Assembly: GCA_030749725.1 (NCBI GenBank) | Contig: JASMJM010000109.1 | Span: forward strand, 1-53,023 | From: Pseudomonadales bacterium | GTDB taxonomy: Bacteria > Pseudomonadota > Gammaproteobacteria > Pseudomonadales > Azotimanducaceae | Length of the DNA: 53,023 nt | Direction: 5' to 3' | Shown: positions 16,111 to 24,271 of the stretch, in pieces | How the letters are laid out: each line of letters opens with the position of its first letter | Numbering within the stretch: the stretch's first letter is position 1 | The notes under the pieces: model-generated | What the model saw: only the letters and a program-made list of their open reading frames with translations | Database searches by the model: none | Told to the model about the DNA's origin: nothing | Made by a program: the position numbers and the translations under genes

Positions 16111-18636
16111 CTATGTTGATGATCTAACGGCAGCCGGAAATCGCTCGGCCAGGTTGGCGAGAACGTGCATCATATCCGGCCTGTCCTGCAGGACCGGCAG
16201 GCAGGGATCCTCCGCAAGCCTTTTCATTCGTGCCACAGCGTTCTTGATGGTGTATCTGTCCGCACTGAGGGACTTATTGAGTTCCCGCCAGCGAATCGGC
16301 ATGGAAACCGGCGCCCCGGGCTTTGGTCGTACACAATAGGTTGAAGCGATCAGTTTACCGGTTCCGTTTTGTAGATAGTCGATATACACCTTGCCTTCCC
16401 GCTGTGAGGGAGAGCGCGTGATGGTGCAGATCTCCGGCAATTGTTCCACGACGATTCTGGCCAGCAGTTCCCCGAGAATTCTGGATTGCTGAAATGTAAA
16501 TTGCCCATCCAATGGCAGCAGTATGTGTAACCCGGTCGAACCGCTGGTTTTGATGTAGCTGGGTAGTTCAATCTGGTCACACAATCTATGCAGAGCCTTG
16601 GCTACCTGGACGACATGGGCGAAGGGGGCTTCCTTCGGGTCAAGATCCATCACGCACCAGTCCGGATGTTCCAGTTTGCCAATACGGCTGTGGTGAACAT
16701 GCAGCGGAAGAGTTGCCATGTTGGCGAGATAGAGTAGGGACTCTACGTTATCCACGACGAAGTAGCCGATCTCCCGCTGGGTAGTCTCACTCCACATCTT
16801 CTCGATGCGCAGCCATTTCGGGGCATACTCAGGCGCATCCTTCTGAAAGAATGATTTACCCTCGATGCCATCGGGATAACGGGTAAGTACGAGGGGTCGG
16901 TCTTTGAGCCAGGGCAACAGCCAGGGCGAAATCTCCCGGTAATAGTCGATGATGTCACCTTTGCTGTAACCCTCCTCGGGCCAGAAAATCTTGTGAAGAT
17001 TGGAGAACTGGATCGTCCTCTCGGCCGACTCCTGTTCTACTTCCACTTCCGGTAATTCCGTCTCGCTGCGGACACACTCCAGTGGATCCTTATCGGAACG
17101 GTGGCGGAGGAACACCGGATGCCGCAGTTGCCCGGCGGAAGTAAACTGCTTGAATCGTACTTCACAGACCAGCGCCGGTTGCCTCCAATGATACTCGTCA
17201 GTGGATGGCGCTGAGTCTGGTGGGTCAGCGGCGCCCACATCCCGCAGTCGCTGCTGGTATTGCGACAACTCCGCCTCGTTGAGGCCGGAACCGACGCGCC
17301 CGTTGTATACGAGGGCGTTGTCCTTATACTGCCCGATCAGCAGTGAACTGATTCCCTTTCCGTTACGTTTGCAGAAATATCCCATAACAACAAAGTCATC
17401 GCTTCTATCGACTCTCACCTTGAGCCAGCTCTTGGAGCGGCCCGGCCGGTACTTTGACTCGGCCTCCTTGCCGACGACGCCCTCCAAGCCCATCCGTTCG
17501 GCTGCCTGGTACATGGCGCCACCGTCGGTCTCGACATGGTCAGTGAATCGAATGATGCCTACCTGAGGCAACAGTTGCCGCAGCAGCTTCTTTCTGGTTA
17601 GTAGGGGTTGCTGACGCAAATCGCAGTCATTCAGCGAAAGCAGGTCGAAGGCGTAGAGTGTGGCGGGCAGATTCACCAGAGAATTGGATATGCTGCTCCT
17701 TTTATGCAATCGCCCCCTGAGTTGCATGTTGGCAAAGCTGGGCAGACCGTCGCTGCCGTGAACAACTGCTTCACCGTCAATGATCAGTTGTTCAAAGGGC
17801 AGCCGAGACAACGCTTGCACAATTTCCGGGAAGGTGTCGGCTAGGTCGTTTCCGTTTCTGGAGATGATTCGGACTTTGTCTGCTTCCTTTTCACACAGCA
17901 GACGATAACCGTCATACTTGATCTCAAATAGCCAACCTTTCTTCGAGAACGGCTCACTTGCAGTGGCAAGCATGGGCTTTAGCTGAATTCCCGCTGTTTT
18001 CTTCGCTGTGACTGCAAGCTTGCTGAGTTCCTTAAGGAGGGGCTCTGCAGGATCAAGACCGCTGTTGAGAACATCCAGACTCAGTCCGCTGAATACTGAT
18101 CCGTTGGGGAAGCTGTCCGTGCTGACATCGGAACTGTATTCATCCCTCTCCTTGATAAACAGCCAGTCCTTTTCACCACTTTTCATTCTGACCAGGGTCC
18201 ACATCCCGTGAAGCTTGTGTCCCCGCAGTTCGAACAGCAGTTTGCCTTTCTCCAATCCAGCCAGAGGATCACCCTTGCAGTGCCAGGAGCCGCGGTCCCA
18301 GACGATGGTCCAGCCGGCACCATAGTTACCTTCCGGAATGTGGCCTTCGAACTCGCCATATTCCAGGGGATGGTCCTCGACCCGAGCTGCGAATCGCTTC
18401 TCCTGCATATTGGGAGACGGACCCTTGGGTATGGCCCATGACCTGAGTACCCCGTCCATTTCCAGGCGCAGGTCGTAATGGGTGTTGCGGGCAGCATGGT
18501 GATGGATCATAAAGCGCTTGCCGCCCACCATGCTCTGGGGCACCGGCTCAACCGTCGAGCCGAAGGGTTCCGGCGTCGAGTCGGCATTGCGTTTGGCCCG
18601 GTAGGACTGCAGCGGGTCCTGATCTTTCCTTTTCAT
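16111..18636 (-). CDS. ligD: Multifunctional DNA ligase D
   Basis: About 841 residues with all three LigD parts in the order phosphoesterase, ligase, polymerase. The N-terminal 3'-phosphoesterase has MIHHHAARNTHYDLRLE (about 43-59). The ATP-dependent ligase has the adenylation motif EIKYDGYRL with Lys at about 240. The C-terminal primase-like polymerase has LKDRPLVLTRYPDGIEGK and the metal site DLDPKEAPF. It seals and edits double-strand breaks with Ku. The ATG at 18636 (MKRKDQDPL) is chosen because the longer frame adds residues with no family match and runs into the ku promoter. Confidence 0.97.
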   Translation of the reverse strand: MKRKDQDPLQSYRAKRNADSTPEPFGSTVEPVPQSMVGGKRFMIHHHAARNTHYDLRLEMDGVLRSWAIPKGPSPNMQEKRFAARVEDHPLEYGEFEGHIPEGNYGAGWTIVWDRGSWHCKGDPLAGLEKGKLLFELRGHKLHGMWTLVRMKSGEKDWLFIKERDEYSSDVSTDSFPNGSVFSGLSLDVLNSGLDPAEPLLKELSKLAVTAKKTAGIQLKPMLATASEPFSKKGWLFEIKYDGYRLLCEKEADKVRIISRNGNDLADTFPEIVQALSRLPFEQLIIDGEAVVHGSDGLPSFANMQLRGRLHKRSSISNSLVNLPATLYAFDLLSLNDCDLRQQPLLTRKKLLRQLLPQVGIIRFTDHVETDGGAMYQAAERMGLEGVVGKEAESKYRPGRSKSWLKVRVDRSDDFVVMGYFCKRNGKGISSLLIGQYKDNALVYNGRVGSGLNEAELSQYQQRLRDVGAADPPDSAPSTDEYHWRQPALVCEVRFKQFTSAGQLRHPVFLRHRSDKDPLECVRSETELPEVEVEQESAERTIQFSNLHKIFWPEEGYSKGDIIDYYREISPWLLPWLKDRPLVLTRYPDGIEGKSFFQKDAPEYAPKWLRIEKMWSETTQREIGYFVVDNVESLLYLANMATLPLHVHHSRIGKLEHPDWCVMDLDPKEAPFAHVVQVAKALHRLCDQIELPSYIKTSGSTGLHILLPLDGQFTFQQSRILGELLARIVVEQLPEICTITRSPSQREGKVYIDYLQNGTGKLIASTYCVRPKPGAPVSMPIRWRELNKSLSADRYTIKNAVARMKRLAEDPCLPVLQDRPDMMHVLANLAERFPAAVRSST

Positions 18637-18685
18637 TAAGATTCGCTCGCCGTGAATCATGCCAATTCTATAGTAAAGAATTGTA

Positions 18686-18713
18686 TTGACAAAATTTGCC
18701 CGTGTCACATAGT
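18686..18713 (+). promoter_or_regulatory. Sigma70-like promoter for ku
   Basis: A perfect -35, TTGACA (18686-18691), is followed after 16 bp by CATAGT (18708-18713, four of six matches to the -10 consensus). It lies about 35 bp before the ku start, in the shared divergent region with ligD. Confidence 0.5.
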
Positions 18714-18747
18714 TTGCGTCCTTTTCCTTATCGACAGGAGCGCGATC

Positions 18748-19590
18748 ATGGCAGCCAGAGCTACCGGTTCCGGGGTGATCTCATTTGGGATGGTGTCGAT
18801 TCCAATCAAGCTTTATTCCACTGTCGATTCTACAAAATCTATACGATTCAATATGTTACGGAAGGACGGTAGTCGTCTGAAGCAACAGTATATTGCTGAA
18901 GCGGACGATAAGCTGGTGCCGCGGGAAGATCGCGTCAAGGGCTATGAATTTTCCAAGGGTCAGTATGTGCTGTTCTCTGATGAAGAGATGAAATCTATGG
19001 ATGTCAAATCAACCAACGAGATTGAGATCCATGAGTTTATCCCCGCCGACATGATTAGTGCCACCTACGTCGAAAAGGTCAACTATCTGGGACCCGATAA
19101 AGGCGCTGCCAGGTCCTACCACTTGCTCGCCGAAGCCATGCGCAAGACCGGTAAGTCGGCGTTGGCGAAATATGCGGCCCGGGGCAAATGCTATCTGGTG
19201 TTGATCCACCCGATAGACGATGGATTGATCATGATTCAACTCCGCCATCAGGAAGAGCTGCGCATGTTCAGTGATGTAGAGGTGCCTCCGGCAGATATCC
19301 AGTCGGCGGAACTGGATCTGGCCATCCAACTGGTGGAGCAGGTATCGTCGGATGAATTCAATCCGGAGAATTATCGTGACGAAATACGCCATCACATGCT
19401 GGAGATGATCGATCGGAAGGTGAACGGGCAGGAAATCGTAATGGCGCCGGAAGAGCACGCCGAGAGCAAGATCATCGATATTATGGAAGCCTTGAAGGCC
19501 AGCCTTAAGACGGAGGCAAAAGCAGCCCCAAAAAAAGCCAAAAGGGCGCCCAAGCGACAAGCGGGCGGCAGGAAAAAAGCTAGCCGCTAA
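18748..19590 (+). CDS. ku: Ku protein of non-homologous end joining
   Basis: A 280-residue bacterial Ku. The N-terminal GVISFGMVSIPIKLYS and the internal LGPDKGAARSYHLLAEAM are family signatures; the core binds DNA ends as a homodimer ring. After about residue 255 there is a Lys/Arg/Ala-rich tail (APKKAKRAPKRQAGGRKK), as in longer bacterial Ku proteins where it aids DNA binding. The ATG at 18748 has AGGAG upstream. It is divergent from ligD, so the two genes needed for end joining sit together. Confidence 0.97.
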   Translation: MAARATGSGVISFGMVSIPIKLYSTVDSTKSIRFNMLRKDGSRLKQQYIAEADDKLVPREDRVKGYEFSKGQYVLFSDEEMKSMDVKSTNEIEIHEFIPADMISATYVEKVNYLGPDKGAARSYHLLAEAMRKTGKSALAKYAARGKCYLVLIHPIDDGLIMIQLRHQEELRMFSDVEVPPADIQSAELDLAIQLVEQVSSDEFNPENYRDEIRHHMLEMIDRKVNGQEIVMAPEEHAESKIIDIMEALKASLKTEAKAAPKKAKRAPKRQAGGRKKASR

Positions 19591-20120
19591 ACTCCCACCC
19601 TCATTTTCCCAACCAGCCAGGGCGCCTAGCCCCATGCTTGCACACCGTCCTGGAAAGGCCACTGAAAGACCGAACCTTCGCAGTCGGGATGCTGCGTATG
19701 GATAAGCACTTCGGGGCTTGTCAATAACGACGATTCCTGACGCCACAAGCTCTCAAGAAATGATTAACCGCAATAGTCCTGGCGTTAGTGCGACGGTGGA
19801 GGTCAGGTAGGAGGAGTGATTGCCAGGACTGTCGGAGGCAGGGATGCCGATCCGGATGCGGCCCAGCAGAGCGTACATGGATGTATTTACTGGGCCGCAT
19901 GCGGAGCGGGTCCGGGCAATGACTCCTCCTATCTGACCAATTGCTGAATAAGATGATTAGAAAAGCAGAGCCTACAAAACGTAACGACCGGCCGACATGT
20001 AACCCAGCATTGATTCTGACACATTGCTGGGATCCCAGGTTCCCGACCTCAAGCGAAACGACTCCCAGCGACCCTTCGGCACGGTGTGCAACCTTCGGTT
20101 CCGGCGCCCCAAGAAGCTGG
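19591..20120. other. Intergenic region of about 530 bp with inverted repeats
   Basis: No gene is convincing here. The region contains the 138-bp nested inverted repeat annotated separately and a smaller one at 20003-20031 (CCCAGCA, 15 bp, TGCTGGG). It lies between ku and a convergent minus-strand operon. No T-run follows either hairpin, so neither looks like an intrinsic terminator. Confidence 0.55.
19801..19938. repeat. 138-bp nested inverted repeat, possible non-autonomous mobile element
   Basis: The outer arms are 24 bp (19801-19824 and 19915-19938) with two mismatches. Inside, a second pair of 15-bp arms (19852-19866 and 19890-19904) has one mismatch. The loop holds a short palindrome TACATGGATGTA (19874-19885). 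The whole could fold as one long cruciform or RNA hairpin. It has no coding capacity and resembles MITE or BIME-type repeats. No second copy is in this window. Confidence 0.75.
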
Positions 20121-20489
20121 CTACTCCGCGGCGCAACTGGATTCTTCCAGGTGCCACCTACCGGTCTGATGCACCAGAATGCAGTCGGACCCGTTGATCA
20201 CCAAACGAAACTGCTGCGGTCGCTCCAGCTGCAATCCCGTTAGTTGCCTGTTCTGCAAATCCCGGGGTGGATTGCGTTCCAGGGTCAACAAGCTGTTGTG
20301 AGTCAGGGCATCGTCTGCAAGGGTGATCCGAATTCCGTTTAGCGCAGTCGACACGACGTGCAACAACTCGGCACGACTTTCGACCGAGTGTTGTGTAATT
20401 ACAGCAGGAATGTCTTTTGCAGTAGACAGGGCGTGACCGGCGGATGCGATCAGAACGACACCCATCACCAAGGCCGCTTGACTCTTCAC
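20121..20489 (-). CDS. Small exported protein, unknown function
   Basis: A 122-residue protein with a signal peptide (MKSQAALVMGVVLIASAGHALS). Two cysteines in the C-terminal part (SDC and SSC) could form a disulfide. The segment QQFRLVINGSDCILVHQTGRWHLEESSC looks like paired beta strands. It begins 1 bp after the stop of the S41 protease gene, so the two are very likely one operon. I do not recognise a family. It may be a partner of the protease. Confidence 0.65.
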   Translation of the reverse strand: MKSQAALVMGVVLIASAGHALSTAKDIPAVITQHSVESRAELLHVVSTALNGIRITLADDALTHNSLLTLERNPPRDLQNRQLTGLQLERPQQFRLVINGSDCILVHQTGRWHLEESSCAAE

Positions 20490-20490
20490 G

Positions 20491-22131
20491 TTAACGCCTT
20501 CCCATGATGCGGTTTGTCAACCAGGGTGACTTGTGTATATGGCCATCGACGGCGGACAGGTCGACCTTCGCTCTCAGAAGCGTGCGGTCTGATAGGCCCG
20601 ACGGTGATGGACAACTCTGATCTATGCGATAGGCGAGGGCAGCCGAGAGCCGGGCCTCGTCACGATCGCCTAGCGCATGAGTGAAGTCGTCAGCGACGGA
20701 GCAGCCGGGAATCGGTGTTCCTTCTATTTCCACGACGTTTTCAGGTGAGAATCCGTCGGTATAGTCACCGAATCCTTTTGCATTGACACCCTTGAACTGT
20801 ATCGAAAAATAACTGGTTCCGCAGTTGGCACCTTCATAAAAGCCGTACGGCTTGCCGCAGGTAGTCGAGCCAATCTGGATGACTTCGACGTCTACGCCGC
20901 GCAGGCCGTTAATGAATGCTTCGCTTGCCGAGCAAGTTCCCGGGCCGGTCAGGACAAAGACGCGGGACAGATCCAGAGTTGGCAGATTCTGTCCGCCAGG
21001 GGCTGAGAATCCCAGCGCAGTTGTGTGGAAAGGAGTAGGCTGCAGCAGTCTGCCGGTCACTGGATTGAATACGGTGTGTTTGTCATTCAAGCGGAGTTCA
21101 TCGAAGGTTTGTCCGGCGGTTGGCCCGGCACCTGCCACCATGTAAGCCAGTTCGTTTGCGATATCGAGGAATCCTCCGCTGTTGTAACGCAGGTCTACTA
21201 CGAGATCCGTAATGTCAGCTCCGAGCAGAGAGTCGACCGCATCCATGAGTTGCTGTTCGGACGTGGCGATGTGGTCGTTGAAGAGCATGTAGCCAACGGC
21301 GCCTGACGAAGTGGCTACCGTGTCCACATTCTGTACCGGCACAGAGGTTATCGTTGCGGATACCATCGAGAAGGAACGGGACGTCGAAGATCCCAGGTCC
21401 TGCACTGTGAATTCATGACTTTCACCCGGTTCCGACGGGAATAGACCCGCATTCAATACCGCAACACTTGCATCATCGCTGGCCTCCACCATGTCGACAC
21501 CATCGATCGCAAGGATGCTGGCGCCACGCGCTAGATTGACTGGGCCGGTGGTTGCGGGCGAATTTGGTTCGGTGTAGGCAACCACGACCTGACGCGGCGG
21601 CGAGGCCGCGATAACCGAAAACGTTGCGCCATAGCCAGCCGAGACACCGGATTGGGAGAGCGCATGCCACTCTTCGGTGCTCAGGCTAAAGTGAAACCTG
21701 TCTTTTGGGTTGCCGGATGGTGTTATCTCGGAAGTCTTAAGTACTTCGAAATACTCAGCTGTCGTAAAGTCCGCTGGATTTTGGTCGACGATTTCGTCAT
21801 ACCAAAGATATAGGTCGTTACTCCATGACCTCAGCCAATTGTTTTCATCGAGTGTTGTGCCCGTAACATCGGGGAACTGCCCGCCTGTGCGTGGATCTGT
21901 GCCGGTACGCGGTACAACGCATCGGTTTTCAAAGTTCACTGCCGGTTCAAATACGTCAGGTACCCAGACTGCTGAGTTGCCATCGCTATTCGACGGTGGA
22001 TTGTTGTCCGATGAGACTGCCGGGGCGCCGCCGCCACGCCCACATCCAGCCACGACCAGAATTGCCGCTGTTAGCAGCGTCTGGCGGCTAATTCTGTAAA
22101 GTAGAACGCTTGAGGATGGCATGGTTCCCAT
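20491..22131 (-). CDS. S41-family serine protease lipoprotein
   Basis: About 546 residues. A signal peptide ends in a lipobox (VVAGC), followed by a low-complexity linker, so the protein is lipid-anchored in the cell envelope. A PDZ-like region follows (GASILAIDGVD). The S41 core has DLRYNSGGF, a Ser in GTCSASEAF (about 401-403) and Lys in GKPYG (about 427), the Ser-Lys pair of tail-specific proteases. The start is one of two ATGs, at 22131 or 22122; the open frame upstream of them is not real, since it overlaps djlA and has no signal. At 546 residues it is longer than simple CtpA proteins. The substrate is unknown. Confidence 0.85.
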   Translation of the reverse strand: MGTMPSSSVLLYRISRQTLLTAAILVVAGCGRGGGAPAVSSDNNPPSNSDGNSAVWVPDVFEPAVNFENRCVVPRTGTDPRTGGQFPDVTGTTLDENNWLRSWSNDLYLWYDEIVDQNPADFTTAEYFEVLKTSEITPSGNPKDRFHFSLSTEEWHALSQSGVSAGYGATFSVIAASPPRQVVVAYTEPNSPATTGPVNLARGASILAIDGVDMVEASDDASVAVLNAGLFPSEPGESHEFTVQDLGSSTSRSFSMVSATITSVPVQNVDTVATSSGAVGYMLFNDHIATSEQQLMDAVDSLLGADITDLVVDLRYNSGGFLDIANELAYMVAGAGPTAGQTFDELRLNDKHTVFNPVTGRLLQPTPFHTTALGFSAPGGQNLPTLDLSRVFVLTGPGTCSASEAFINGLRGVDVEVIQIGSTTCGKPYGFYEGANCGTSYFSIQFKGVNAKGFGDYTDGFSPENVVEIEGTPIPGCSVADDFTHALGDRDEARLSAALAYRIDQSCPSPSGLSDRTLLRAKVDLSAVDGHIHKSPWLTNRIMGRR

Positions 22132-22283
22132 GGAGTCAATAGCTATGCCAATTTGACCGCGGTCCTGGCACATTGTTTCCGGGCCAATCTCTCTGCCGAT
22201 GAGCGGCACGGATACATTCTTATTGCTACAGATTACCATAGCCACTGCTATTCGACCCTTGTGGCAGGGCGAGAAATAAAGGC

Positions 22284-23036
22284 ATGGCTTGGCTTGGCAA
22301 GGTGCTCGGCGCTGGAGCAGGTTACCTGCTCGGAGGACCATTGGGTGCGATACTGGGCGCTGCATTCGGCCACCAGGCCATGGACAACGCGCCGCGCAGT
22401 TTCTATGGCGTACCCATGTCCGAAATGGAGGTAAAGAACAGCGTTTTCTTTGTGGCAATCTTTTCCATGTTGGGAAAATTGGCCCAGGCTGACGAAGTCG
22501 TTACGGAAGACGAGATAGACACTGTAAAACAGATTGTGAGCGAACGATTCCATTTGTCAGCGGGAGCAGAACAGTTCGCTATCGAAACATTCAATAATGC
22601 CATACATTCTGAGATTTCCTTTCAGCAATACGCAGATCAGTTTTATGACTCCTTTCGCAATGAACCGGAGATCCTGACGTCGATGCTGGAGCTGTTGCTG
22701 GTGGTGGCCCACGCGGACAGTCACTACCACGAGAAGGAGGAGGAGCTGATCGAGTCTGCTGCCGGCATCTTTGGCCTGAGCGATGCATATCAGCATATTC
22801 TCGGCAGCTTGAACGGTTCACCCGGTGATATCGATCGATGTTACGAGATCCTCGGATGCAGCCCCGAAGATGATCTGCCGACGGTAAAGAAAAAGTACCG
22901 GGAACTGGCCATGCAATTTCACCCCGATAGAATCCAGTCCAAAGGATTGCCAAAGGAATTTATGCAATTCGCGACGGACAGATTTCAAGAGATACAGGAA
23001 GCCTTCGAGATCGTATCCAGGAATCTAACCGACTAA
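22284..23036 (+). CDS. djlA: DjlA-like membrane co-chaperone
   Basis: A 250-residue protein with a Gly-rich N-terminal membrane segment (GAGAGYLLGGPLGAILGAAFG), a TerB-like helical domain (about 50-170) and a C-terminal J domain with the HPD motif at 213-215 (MQFHPDR). This order is that of DjlA, which stimulates DnaK ATPase at the inner membrane in the context of envelope stress. It starts 12 bp before the RND adaptor on the same strand; whether it shares a message is not clear. Confidence 0.9.
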   Translation: MAWLGKVLGAGAGYLLGGPLGAILGAAFGHQAMDNAPRSFYGVPMSEMEVKNSVFFVAIFSMLGKLAQADEVVTEDEIDTVKQIVSERFHLSAGAEQFAIETFNNAIHSEISFQQYADQFYDSFRNEPEILTSMLELLLVVAHADSHYHEKEEELIESAAGIFGLSDAYQHILGSLNGSPGDIDRCYEILGCSPEDDLPTVKKKYRELAMQFHPDRIQSKGLPKEFMQFATDRFQEIQEAFEIVSRNLTD

Positions 23037-23047
23037 CACGTTCCCTT

Positions 23048-24271
23048 ATGATTAGCTTGCCAACAGTAACGGAAATGAAGAAATACCTTGTACCTGCCTT
23101 GATAGTGGCGGGCGGTCTTGGCGTTGCTTTGCTGTTGTCGTTGGCAACTCCCGAACCCGAACAAAAGACCCCGGAACGGCCGGTACTCCTGGTGGACGCA
23201 ATAAGAGCCGTTAGCCGCTCGGCGGATACTGTCGTCAGGACCCAAGGCACTGTCAGTGCAACAACCAGGACCGTGCTCGTGTCTGAAGTGACCGGCATTA
23301 TCACCGATAGTTCTCCTGCCTTTGTGGTTGGCGGCTACTTTAAGAAAGGTGATCTGTTGGTAAAGATCGATGACAGAAACTACATAGCAGAGGTGAAGAG
23401 AGCGGAAGCGGCAGTGGCATCTGCCAAAACTCAACTCGCTAAAGAGAGCGGGCTGGCTGAATATGCACTGGACGATTGGGAGAGGGCGAATCAATCGGTC
23501 ACCAATACGACACTTGCCTCCGATCTGACCCTTCGAAAGCCCCAGTTGATAGAAGCGCAGGCGAACCTGGAATTTGCTGAGGCGGATCTGCTCAAGAAAC
23601 AGGACGACCTGCTACGAACTGAGATACGCGGACCATTCGACGGCATCATCGAGGAGAAGAACGTCGACTTGGGTCAATTTGTCACCACCGGAACCAACTT
23701 GGGTATCACGTTTGGGATTGAATCGGTCGAGGTCCGCCTGCCCATTTCAATTCCTGAATTGGATTACCTTGAATTACCGGATCCATTGCATCCGGACCGC
23801 ACCGACAAGCTGAACGTGACGCTGTCAACGGTTGTTGGTGAGTCCAAGAAATCGTGGCAGGGGAAAATCGTTAGAACGGAAGCCGTTCTGGACAAAAAGA
23901 GCCGGGTTCTCTATGTCGTCGCACGGGTCGCACATCCCTACCTGAGGGGTCCGGACGGGTGGGATGCCCCTCTGCGAATTGGCACCTTCGTGGATGCAGT
24001 GATTGAAGGCAAGCTGCTCGAAGATGTAGTAGTCGTTCCGCGCAGTTCCCTTCGTCCTGGTAATCAGGTCTGGATAATCGATGAAGAGCAGCAACTGCGC
24101 ATGCAGGACATTGACGTTGTGCGAGCAGATGAGAAATCGCTGTATGTCTCGTCCGGAGTGAGTGATGGACAACTGATCTGTATCACCTCCCTGGAGAACC
24201 CGCTGCCCGGCACTCAAGTACAGTACACCCTTGTGGACACGCCCGCTCAGCAGGCGGCTATCAATGAGTGA
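23048..24271 (+). CDS. RND periplasmic adaptor (HlyD/MFP family), second system
   Basis: About 407 residues. The N-terminal anchor is YLVPALIVAGGLGVALLLSL. The lipoyl halves are SEVTGIITDSSPAFVVGGYF with GDLLVKIDDRNY, and IRGPFDGIIEEKNVDLGQFV. Between them is a coiled-coil hairpin (about 115-185). The start may be ATG 23048 or ATG 23075 (MKKYLV), the second giving a more usual signal. The stop overlaps the permease start by 8 bp, so translation is coupled. Confidence 0.9.
   Translation: MISLPTVTEMKKYLVPALIVAGGLGVALLLSLATPEPEQKTPERPVLLVDAIRAVSRSADTVVRTQGTVSATTRTVLVSEVTGIITDSSPAFVVGGYFKKGDLLVKIDDRNYIAEVKRAEAAVASAKTQLAKESGLAEYALDDWERANQSVTNTTLASDLTLRKPQLIEAQANLEFAEADLLKKQDDLLRTEIRGPFDGIIEEKNVDLGQFVTTGTNLGITFGIESVEVRLPISIPELDYLELPDPLHPDRTDKLNVTLSTVVGESKKSWQGKIVRTEAVLDKKSRVLYVVARVAHPYLRGPDGWDAPLRIGTFVDAVIEGKLLEDVVVVPRSSLRPGNQVWIIDEEQQLRMQDIDVVRADEKSLYVSSGVSDGQLICITSLENPLPGTQVQYTLVDTPAQQAAINE

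Noticed and set aside
20003-20031. Rho-independent terminator
   Set aside because: The 7-bp stem has a 15-base loop and no T-run follows on either strand.
22131-22458. N-terminal extension of the S41 protease
   Set aside because: It would overlap djlA in opposite direction, has no match and would place the lipobox in the middle of the protein.
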